Assembly: GCA_013400115.1 (NCBI GenBank)
Contig: VXBP01007107.1
Coordinates: 868,001-932,000 of the forward strand
Source of the DNA: Rhinopomastus cyanomelas
Lineage: Eukaryota > Chordata > Aves > Bucerotiformes > Rhinopomastidae
Direction of reading: 5' to 3'
Length of the DNA: 64,000 bases
The translations under genes and the position numbers were made by a program. Shown in pieces: positions 32,903 through 42,500 of this stretch. Within the stretch, counting starts at the first letter, position 1. Each line of letters opens with the position of its first letter. Below the pieces are notes generated by a model, which searched no databases, was not told the origin of the DNA, and saw only the letters and a list, made by a program, of their open reading frames with translations.

Positions 32903-33506
32903 TCTCTGTAATTAATTATGTTGAACAAAAAGCTGTAATCATTCTAAGATTTCCCCTTCCAAGAGGAAGTGGTTCATCCAACCATTTGCTTTACAAACCT
33001 CAAAAGATTATTTGTGACATGTCAGTCATTCCTAGAAACCCTGCTTCTCAGCTGCCAGAGAATGTCTGTTTCCAGATACCAGCTCTGTGAAGGATTTAAC
33101 AGTTAGTAGGCATCAGTCCTGTGGGAAAAGCAGGCACTACACAGCTGTGACTGGAGAAGAGAAATTCCAATTAATCCTCTTGCCACTATGAATACAATTC
33201 ACAAAATCCTCGTTCTACACTATTTCCAAAGTTCCTGCATGTAATCCAGAGAAACTGTACATACTGTTTCTCCAAAGTGTGCTGACAGACCCACTGGAGT
33301 ACTGCATCCAGTCTCAGGAATCAGACACCACCTCCCAATTTGTACAAGAACTAAAGAAAATGCCATGACTTCAGCTTTTGGTGATTGCCAATTCCAGCTT
33401 GGTTTACACACTTGAACTGCTTCAGCTTTCAGGAGAGGTTTACAGTAACAAGATTATTCACAACATTGATTTTCATACTTTAAATTTTGTAGCATTATTT
33501 TAACAG

Positions 33507-33571
33507 GGCACAATGAAACTGTAGAGAAGGATAAATATGACTAGTTAATGGTAGAAAACGAGCAATTAAAG
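33507..33571 (+). pseudogene. CEP290: CEP290 exon 53 equivalent, with in-frame stop
   Basis: A splice-site-flanked 65-nt block (acceptor TTTTAACAG, donor GTGAGT) reads HNETVEKDKYD, stop, LMVENEQLK in the coil-like frame, with TAG at 33542-33544. Read directly from exon 52's donor phase it stops even earlier. Human homology is weak (…QLKMSDLEKQHLK), so the assignment rests on position, splice sites and coil character. Confidence 0.5.
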
Positions 33572-33624
33572 GTGAGTTGCAAGGATCATCCTGAGCAAAA
33601 GTGTGACAACATAGAAAGACCTAC

Positions 33625-33954
33625 AATCATAAAATCATGGAATGGCCAGGGTTGAAAGGGACCTCAGAGACTATCTAGTTCAAATCCTTCTGCATAGGCA
33701 GGGACACCTTCACTAGATCAGGTTACTCAGGGCCCCATCCAACCTGGCCTTCAACACTTCCAGGGATGGGACAGCCACAACTGCCTTGGGCAACCTGTTC
33801 TAGCATCTCACCACCCTCACAGGAAAGAATTTGTTCCTTATGTCCAACCTCGATCTCCCCTCTTCAAGGCTGTGATCCTTTCCCCTTTCCTCTTGCTACA
33901 TAGTCATGTCAAAAGCCCTATCCCAGCTTTCTTGTAGGCTCCTTTCAGATGTTG
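33625..33954 (-). mobile_element. CR1 LINE 3' fragment, antisense, part of a mosaic
   Basis: Begins ATCATAAAATCATGGAATGG, closely similar to 26650-26945, and breaks off at the N at 33955 inside ...CAGATGTTG. Confidence 0.9.
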
Positions 33955-33955
33955 N
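33955..33955. other. Single ambiguous base inside a CR1 mosaic
   Basis: Separates one CR1 subfamily (as at 26643) from another (as at 22583). The change of subfamily exactly at the N suggests a contig joint or a collapsed gap. Confidence 0.75.
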
Positions 33956-34315
33956 TAAATAGCCCCTCCTCAGCCCTTCTGTAGGCCCCCTTCAGATACT
34001 GGAAGGCCACAATAAGGTCACCTGGGAGCCTCCTCTTCTCCAGACTGAACAGCCCCAACTCTCTCAGTCTGGCCTCATAGGAGAGGTGCTCCAGCCCTCT
34101 GATCATCCTCGTGGCCCTCCTCTGCACACGCTTCAGCACATCCACATCCTTCTTGTAATAAGGGCTCCAGAACTGGATCCAGTACTCCAGGTGGGGTCTC
34201 ACCAGAGCGGAGTAGAGGGGGAGAATCACCTCCCTCGACCTGCTGGCCACACTTCTCCTGATGCAGCCCAGGATCCGGTTTGCCTTCTGGGCTGCAAGTG
34301 CACACTGCTGTCCTC
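33956..34315 (-). mobile_element. CR1 LINE ORF2 fragment, antisense, second subfamily
   Basis: The minus strand encodes YSALVRPHLEYWIQFWSPYY, KKDVDVLKRVQRRATRMIRG and LRELGLFSLEKRRLPGDL. It resembles 22845-23045 more than the flanking CR1 pieces. Confidence 0.9.
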
Positions 34316-34665
34316 TGGATCTGTTGCAGGACCTTTGTGTCCTTCTTAGGTTGAAGGCTCTAGAACTGGACACAGGATTCCAGGTGGGGTCTCACAAGTG
34401 CAGGGTAGAGTGGGAGAATCACTTCCCTCGACTGGCTGTCACTGCTTCTTTTGATGCAGCCCAGGTCACAGTTGGCTTTGTGGGCTGCAAGCACACACTG
34501 AAGGCTCCTGTGAAACTTCTGGTCCACCCCTACCCCCAGCACCTTCTCATCAGGGCTGTCCTCAGTCGTTCCTCCTCCCAGTCTCTGTTTGTTAATGAGA
34601 TTGCCTTGACCCAGGTGCAGAACCTTGCACTTACACTTGTTGAACTTCATGAAAAAGCTGTTCAA
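34316..34665 (-). mobile_element. CR1 LINE ORF2 fragment, antisense, first subfamily resumed
   Basis: Matches 27050-27395 closely: minus strand KFHRSLQCVLAAHKANCDLG and LYPALVRPHLESCVQF. It ends about 190 bp before the last CEP290 exon remnant. Confidence 0.9.
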
Positions 34666-34853
34666 TACCCAAACTCCATTTCTCAACATTATCTTTACAA
34701 AGCCTGTTTGTTGTTAAGAATGTTTATGGGTAGATTTGTGTTATTGTTCTCTCATCATTTAGCATCTCAAGAAAAAGGCCAAAAAAAAGCTGCTGTTGAT
34801 GTGCATTTCCTAAGTTCTGGATAAAGGTGATAGTCCTTGATTCTTTTTAACAG

Positions 34854-35040
34854 GAAGAAACAAGCTGAGAAGAGAGCTGGAAAATTTCAACGCTTCGTTT
34901 TTTGAAGAAATTGAGGATCTGAAATATAACTACAATGAAGAATTAAAAAAAAAATGTTATTTTAGAGGAGAGACTAAAGGAGCTTTCTGACAAGCTTGGC
35001 ATTCAAGGAGACAGTCCAGGCAACACTTCTTGGATCAGGC
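34854..35040 (+). pseudogene. CEP290: CEP290 last exon (human exon 54 equivalent), two frame breaks
   Basis: The acceptor TTTTTAACAG is intact. One frame reads KLRRELENFNASFFEEIEDL plus KYNYNEEL, matching human KKELENFDPSFFEEIEDLKYNYKEE. The first bases (GAAGAAACAAGCTGA) are out of that frame if exon 53 ends in phase 0. After a run of ten A at 34945-34954 the match continues in the next frame (ILEERLKELSDKLG, human LLEEKVKKLSEQLG). The human ending EESPVNFPIY has no counterpart. Confidence 0.8.
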
Positions 35041-35590
35041 TAGTGTTTATTATCCTCAGGACTGACACAGAAAACAATTCCTGGAGCAGTTACATCATAC
35101 TGATTTATTTTTTATCTTGGAATGACACAAGTCTACTGAAGTTACAACAACTTGGCACATACCCAAGGGTGCAGTAGTGGCTCAGTCGACAGACTGGTCC
35201 ATATTTACATACAGTAGTCACAACAAGTTTAACTTCCAAGTCCTTTGCACTACTCTATTTTAATTTAGAACAGGAATTGGAGTAATACACAGGTATCATG
35301 AGGTTCTCAAGAGCCCATGGTTTCAGCTCCTCCTAAGTAATGTTTTCTTGCTGTCTCTTGCTGTCCACTTCTTAACTCTGGACTCTGGGGCAGCGTGCTG
35401 GGATGTCTGTTTTGTGCTGACATTCCTGCAGTTTTTACTGTGGGTTTAAAAATAAATGTCTCGTGTTTCAGCCAAGATAAAGGTATTTTTGTAGATAAAT
35501 TATTTCTCTTTTTGTATATTTTATATTTTATATCTGGCTGTATACTTTTATAGCACAGATGTAATAAACCTGACTCAAATGATCATGCAT
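35041..35590 (+). other. CEP290: CEP290 3' untranslated region (relic or still transcribed)
   Basis: Non-coding sequence after the exon 54 remnant, free of CR1, ending at the signal at 35563. It is T-rich near the end. Confidence 0.6.
35563..35568 (+). terminator. CEP290: CEP290 polyadenylation signal AATAAA
   Basis: AATAAA in context GATGTAATAAACCTGAC, with the T-rich TCACCGTTTATT about 30 bp on. A canonical signal at the right distance after the last exon remnant. Confidence 0.7.
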
Positions 35591-35598
35591 TCTCACCG

Positions 35599-35604
35599 TT
35601 TATT
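35599..35604 (-). terminator. RLIG1: RLIG1 polyadenylation signal AATAAA (minus strand)
   Basis: TTTATT on the plus strand is AATAAA for RLIG1, about 730 bp after its stop codon. It lies 30 bp from the opposing CEP290 signal, so the two transcripts probably overlap by tens of bases at their ends. Confidence 0.65.
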
Positions 35605-36333
35605 ATTTACATGCTGTCTCACTCCATGTGTCCTTGAAGAAGTTTCCTAATGGAGATACTTAGATGCTGCATGAAAATCAGTATTATAAAGCCATGTCTC
35701 TCACTTATTACAAAGGATCTCCATAATACAGCTGCTATATTTGCTAATACTTTCTCTTTTTGTCTTAAAATTGTGGAAGTACATATAGGATATAGCTTTA
35801 TTAGGGTTTCAAGTAATAGCAGAACACTGCAGCTAACAGTTAAAAAATACACAAAGAAGGTGTTACAACTTTAAAATTTCAAGACTAATTCTGGTCCCAC
35901 CTGAAATACGTCCTTACCTGTTTAAAAACAACTACATCATAAAGCTGAATCCTACATACAACAGTGTCATAAGAATTGTATTTAAAGAAGTGCAAGTTAT
36001 GGATCTTTGACAGCTGACTGTATTCATTAGCTAGGCGCTTAGGACCGCATGGTGTCAGACAACATACTTCTCACACTGAATTACAACAGTTTCCAGAAAT
36101 GGGTTCAGAAGTTAAGGATTTTTCAGGACTGAAAATAAATGTGCTGAAAGCTAGGTTCTGCTCTGGCTGACAGATCTCTCACTGTATAAAATTAGTCACT
36201 TAGGAAAACCTTAAAATTACATAGTATAGAGCTTCCTTCTAAAGCTAGAAGGTCCTCTGTGAGGAGCATTGTGGTAGACACAAGAGCAAGGCAGCACATA
36301 CAAGAATTCAGTCAAAGGAAAAAAGAAACCATT

Positions 36334-36522
36334 TCAGAGATCAAACTTGATATCTTTGAGTCTGTCAAATCTTTGACCATCCAAGTTTGAAAAATGGTGA
36401 AACAGACTATTTGGTTCAAAGTCACAGTCATACTTCGTTCTGTTAAAAGAAATTAGAACAGGCTGAGAACTTAGGTATGGCTCTACGAGTGGCCAGCGTA
36501 AACCCAGATGATGGCGATGGAG
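36334..36522 (-). CDS. RLIG1: RLIG1 exon 7 (last coding exon)
   Basis: 189 nt with stop TGA at 36336-36334, phase 0 start, acceptor TTTTTCTTTTAG. It encodes LHRHHLGLRWPLVEPYLSSQ...SLFHHFSNLDGQRFDRLKDI..DL, matching human [20 protein letters not shown]...[23 protein letters not shown] in blocks. Confidence 0.94.
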   Translation of the reverse strand, partial: LHRHHLGLRWPLVEPYLSSQPVLISFNRTKYDCDFEPNSLFHHFSNLDGQRFDRLKDIKFDL

Positions 36523-39500
36523 CTAAAAGAAAAAAGAAATAATATCAGTTTAGATTTTGATGTAACAGCCCAACAGTTCCCAGCTTCGGCGGGGAGATGC
36601 TTTAATTCTAGGATCCTCTGCTTTAGGGCGCTTATAACTATTAATTGCATCCCTGCTTGTTTTAGAAATAGGGTGATCAGCAAGAGCAGGGAGGTGACCA
36701 TCCCCCTGTACTTGGGACTGGTGAGGCCACACCTTGAGTGCTGTGTCCAGTTCTGAGCACCTCAATACAAGAGGGATAATACCAAGGTGTCGGAGCAAGT
36801 GCAGAGGAGGGCAACTAAGGGCCTGGAGGATAAATCTTATAAGGAGTGACTAAAAGAGCTGGGGCTCTTTAGTTTGAAGAAGAGGAGGCTGAGAGGAGAC
36901 CTCATCACTCACTAAAACTACCTGAAAGAACATTGTGGAGAGGATGGTGCTGGTCTCTTCTCACAAGCAATTAGTGATAGAACAAGAGGGAATGGGTTCA
37001 AACTACAACAGGGGAGTTTAGACTTGACATTAGGAAAAGTTTGCGTTTTTTTCCACAAAAAGTGGTTAAGCACTGGAGCAGGCTGCCCAGGAGTGGTTGA
37101 GTCACCATCCCTGGATGTGTTTAAAGATCATTTAGATGTACTGAGGGTTGTGGTTTAAAGAGTGAACTTTCTAGAGTAGGGTTGATGGTTGGACTTGATT
37201 CCAAAGGTCTTTTCCAACCAGAGGCATTCTGTGATCAGAACAGCACAAAAGGCAAACCAGAACCAAGGTGTCCTCCACAGCTTCACAAATAATACATTAT
37301 TAGTTGAATATATAATTAATAGATATTATACAATAAATAATATATAATTAATTGAAAATTGCATTCTTACTAACAGGACTAATTTTAGAAGTTAACATTA
37401 CAAAAATTTGACATTTTAACATAAAAGAGTGAAGCTTTAAAATGTTGAGAGACTCCTATGCAGACAAGCAAGAAAAGTTTTATGTTCTCAATTATGTTAT
37501 TAGCATAATACAATGAAAAAGTTCAGTGTGTTCCCACTGATTTACTAGAACATTTACTGCTAAAGGATTTGTTAACTTTTATCTTGTTTACATTGTACCT
37601 CACAATGCTTCCCACATTATTAATTACCACAGGCTTTGCACATGCCCACCTCTGTACATTTACCTTGATTAAGCTCCCATCATGGCAGTGCCACACAATT
37701 CCTTCCACTTTACCCTCATTGCAGCCTTCAAACCAGGACACAATGTCATTTTGTTTCAAAGCAGGTGGATTCTGTATTTCAAACGCTCCGTGTGGTACAA
37801 GAAGGTGTATTGGCTGCTTCTTGCTTCCTAATCCTGTGTTAAACATGGGGGTTTTTGTTAGTTGCACGCGAGAACTTAAACTTTCCTCACTTTTGCCATT
37901 ACAAGTACCTTCAAAGTACTCTGTAAAGGTAGCCTGGTATATTAAGTAGTACAATTCTGTCCTGCCTTCAAGAGCAGAGTTCAATATGCTTCTAGGCACC
38001 AAACACAGCTGACAAAGAAAATTACGTTCGTCTGCTTTGTCCTTCATCCTCACCTCAGAATGTAACTAGCTACATTCTTCATGCTTCAGATCATGATCTA
38101 TAGCACAAACATCTTAGTTCCTAAAATCTGTCATATTTTATTATGAGTACAGATTAACATTTAATATTAAATTTAATAGACACTGACAGTTCATGGCAAT
38201 TATTAATCAAAAAATACTGCTGTTAGATTTTTTTGTTTCAGTCCCTTTACATTCTAAGAAAATGTTTGCACCAGGAACTATTGTTCTTCCTGTCCGTCCT
38301 CACAGATGATCCAGACAGCAGAGCTCAGGAGTTGTGCCATATCCAAGTGGGTTTTGTTACAAGGCTTTTGAAGTGATAAGCCACAACCAAGAATTAGCTT
38401 AAAATCACAATTCCTTTAAAAATATTGACAATCAATCATTTCAGAATTGCAACTTGTAACTCCAGGGATTCAAAAAATATCTGAATAAGATTATTTCATT
38501 TTATTCAAAAAATAAATTAGAATTTTAATGTAACAATTACATTTTAGAATGCAATATTTAATTCCAAACAAGAAAACTTTAATGGGCTAAGAGCATAAGA
38601 AGAGCAAGTAGAAGTCAAGAGAAGGCACGAATAATCTTAAAAAATATTTTAGTATTTTAATGATATTTAAAACAATTTTTCTGGTCTAAAATTGCCTTCC
38701 AGTCTAGACTAAAGGAAAGTGTTTTTACAGTATCTCCTAAAGAACATGCAGATTTGAAGAGGTGTACTAGACAAAGTCTAACAGCAACTCAGCTTTCCAA
38801 GACGAGTATTTTTGGGCCAGTGTTCTTTAAGCTAACTCCTTTCCTCTTTTAAGACAATACATGGCTACCTTGGAACAAACTTAAAGAACTTACAAATAAA
38901 AAACAAAGCATAGCCTTCACTTAAGAATATCACTGAATAAAAAATATTCAGAACAGACCATACAAACTCACCATATGGATTTGCATTAATATTCGTCCCA
39001 ATAAGCTCCAGCGTTTGTTCTAAAATTTCTGGCAATGGCACCGGACTGATCTCCAGAAGCCCTGGGTCAGCATGATGTTTCAACAGCAGCGCTATCTCAG
39101 CCTCATAATTCACAACAGATGAGTGCCAGCAGTACTGCTTACTGTTCTTCTCCACAGGCACCCAACCTAGGAGAAGACACTGCATTTTACCAAAGCAAAC
39201 ATCTGAAGTTACCAAATGCACAGAAGAGCAGCAGATGCACTAAAAAACTGCAAAGTTAGCTACAAACACAAAGACTAACGAGAAAAACTGCCTTGTAACT
39301 CAGAGAGCTACGTCAGAGGAACATAAACGTGACAACTGCCTTCAGCAGGCAGCCTGTGACTGAATTGCAAACAATTGTTTTTCTACATATGAGAATCACA
39401 GAATCACAGAACATGAGGGATTGGGAGAGACCTTGAAAGATCATCAAGTCCAATCCCCCTGCCACAGCAGGACCACCTAGATCAAGTCACACAGAAACAT

Positions 39501-42500
39501 GTCCAGTTGGGTGTTACATGCCTCCAGAGAAGGAGATTCCACAAGCCTCTTGGACAGCCCATTCCAGTGCTCTGTCACCATCACTGTGAAGAAGTTCCTT
39601 CTCATATTGATGTGGAACCTCCTATGTTCCAGCTTACACCCATTGCCCCTTGCCCTATCATTAGATGACACTGAGAAGAGCCTGGCTCCAGCCTCCTGAC
39701 ATTCACCCTTCAAATATTTATAAATATTAATGAGGTCATCCCCCCAGTCTCCTCTTCTTCAAGATAAAGAGACCCAGCTCCCTCAGCCTCTCCTAAGGGA
39801 GGTGTTCTACTCCATCATCTTCATGGCTCTGTGCTGGACTCTGTCTAGAGTGTCCTTCTGAAACTGAGTGGCCCAGAACTGGACACAGTACTCCAGATGC
39901 AGTCTAACCAGGGCAGAGTAGAAGGGGAGAAGAACCTCTCTGAATCTACTAACCACCCTTCTTCTGATCCACCCCAGGATGCTGTTGGACTTCTTAGCCA
40001 CAAGAAAAGCAGTTTTGAGAATCTTTAAACCTTGGAACTGAAAAACAAAGAACCCACTCTCTGTCTGAAAGAAGACGCACGGCCCAAATGAGTGACCTCC
40101 CATTGTACTTTTCTCAGAATGTGTGATGGCATTTGTGACACAGTTTCTAGTTTGTGCGCACTAACTTGCTTGGTTTCTTCCTCTTTTCTGCATACAGTTG
40201 TATAGTTAATAAACTTCTTTCCAGTATCCCTAAGCTATCCATTGTCTGGCAAATTTATCCGAGATGTCATCGAGACCTCACTGCAAAGCAGTTTCTTCGT
40301 TTCAACCCGCTACAGGCACACTGCTGGCTCATGGTCATCCTGCTGTCCACCAGGACACCCCGGTCCCTTTCTCCTACACTGCTCTCCAGCAGGTCAGTCC
40401 CCAACCCACACCAGTACCTGGAGTTGTTCTTGCCCAGATGCCAGACTCTACACTTGCCCTTGTTACAGTTCACTGCATTTCTCCTCGCCCAGCTCTCCAG
40501 CTTGTCCAGGTCTCGCTGAACGGCAGCACAGCCTGCTGGAGTGTCAGCCACTCCTCCCAGCTTTGTGTCATCAGCAAACTTGCTGACAGTGCACTCTAAT
40601 CCCTCATCCAAGTCATGAATTAATAGATTGAACAGTACCAGTCCCAATACCAACCCTTGGGGACTCCACTAGATACAGGCCTCCAACTAGACTGTCCCAT
40701 TGACCACCACTCTCTGACTTCTATCCTGCAGCCAGTTTACAATCTGGACAGTAAATGAATGACATTCCCATTGTTTCCTGGGTACATTCACTACTACTTT
40801 GAACTGTGGAACTAATTCTAGTTCACTTCAAAAATTGATTCCTCTGCTCCCATCCTTTTCACATGGGTGGCATCACAGGTACCTGGCATGTGTCCATTTT
40901 CATCAGGCAAAGGATTGCCATTGGAGAATTCTATGTCCTTTGCTGGAATCCAAGTATCTGGAACAGGCTTGAAATCCTCTTCGACACTCCAAACAAATTC
41001 TGGAAAAACCCAAATGTGACATTTAAGTTTGGGCAAGCTGACAGCCAATTTTACATTTTGATCACCTTTCCAGGCAAGTATTAAAATACCAGCGATCTAT
41101 ACTACAATTTACAGTCAGTCACCCCAGTTACTCTACAAGCCTTGGGGCTTGTACCCTAAGGTCTGGCACACTCTAGCAGGCTAGCGTTAGGAGAGTTTAA
41201 AGAAGCACAGTAAACTTTAAGTAGTTTAAAAGTTCAAAACTGAAACAATAGCTAACTAGTCAATGTGTTTGAACTAGAAGCAGAAAAGGCTTGACGATTT
41301 CAGTTGGAAGGAACCTGCAACAATCACCTAATTCAAGTGCCTGAACAGTTCAGGGCTGACCAAAAGTTAAAGCATGTTATTTAAAGCATTGAACAAATGC
41401 TTTTAAATGCTGACAGGCTTGGGGCACTGACCACCCCTCTAGGAAGCCTCTTCCAGAGTTCAGATGTTCTCTTGGTAAAGAAATGATCGTTAATGGCCAG
41501 CTTTGCACCATTCCTAGATGACTGGATACCACAAAGAAGAGATCAGCACCTCCCTCTTCTCCTCCACAGGTTGCTGGAGAGATACATGAAGTTATCCCTC
41601 CACCCCCTTTTCTCCAAACTAGACAAGCTCAAAAGCCTGCAGCCACTCCTCATAGGACATTCCTTCCATTATCCTCTGGACATATTTAAGGACCTTAATC
41701 TCCTTAAATTGTGGGGCCCAGTTTAAAGCTCTCTCCAACTGACGACAGGAGAGACAATAAAATAACTGGAGCAGGGTCAGTGACATTTCTTCTGCTAGAC
41801 TAGAAGTGTTTTTCCAACTAAGAGCTGACATAGCAAAGACAAGGAAGGAAGCCTTCACTAACCTTTGCAGTCTTCCAGTGAATACAAGAATCGTTTAAAC
41901 CTTTTCTCAGCTTGTTTACTGGGTTTTCGATCCAGTCTGGCCCATAGATATGGTTGTCCTAGAGTTTCCAGAGTGGAAAAAAAAAAAGCAGTCAACTGAG
42001 ATAACTATCTACTGCAGAGTAAATCAACTACACAGATGGCAAGACAGGCTTCCCATTTGCCACTCGAGAAATTTTATAGCCAAACACACAATTTAAGTTC
42101 ACAATTTACAGTATAAACAGATAAAGGCAAGAACTCCAGTGACGCAAAACACCACAATCTTCTCACTTCCTCCCCACCTCCATATATTTTTAATCCTTTT
42201 CAAGGAAATCAGACAGTTTATGCAAATTCTAGTATGCTAGGAAGACTTAATTACAATAAATTTTAAACCTAGAGTAGTTGCTTGGTTGGCAGGTTCACTT
42301 AATCCATGCCTTGTGTATGTATGAGAGTAAAATCAATAAGAACTGTATAAACATCTGTTTATGGTAACTGGTACTTGGTGGTCAAGATGGATGTTGAGAG
42401 TTGAATTTACAAAAACTATAATCCAGTAAATCACACAAGTGGAAACCTAAAACAAGGCTTCTAAATCAATGTGAGAAATATGTGTGTGGATATTGCTAAT

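Noticed and set aside
34261..34824. 187-codon open frame on the plus strand
   Set aside because: Antisense of CR1 ORF2; the CR1 protein is on the minus strand.
37523..37663. RLIG1 exon 6 reading on for 47 codons as an alternative C-terminus
   Set aside because: The donor GTAAAT at 37663 and the well-conserved last exon at 36334-36522 show normal splicing; the extension is simply open intron.
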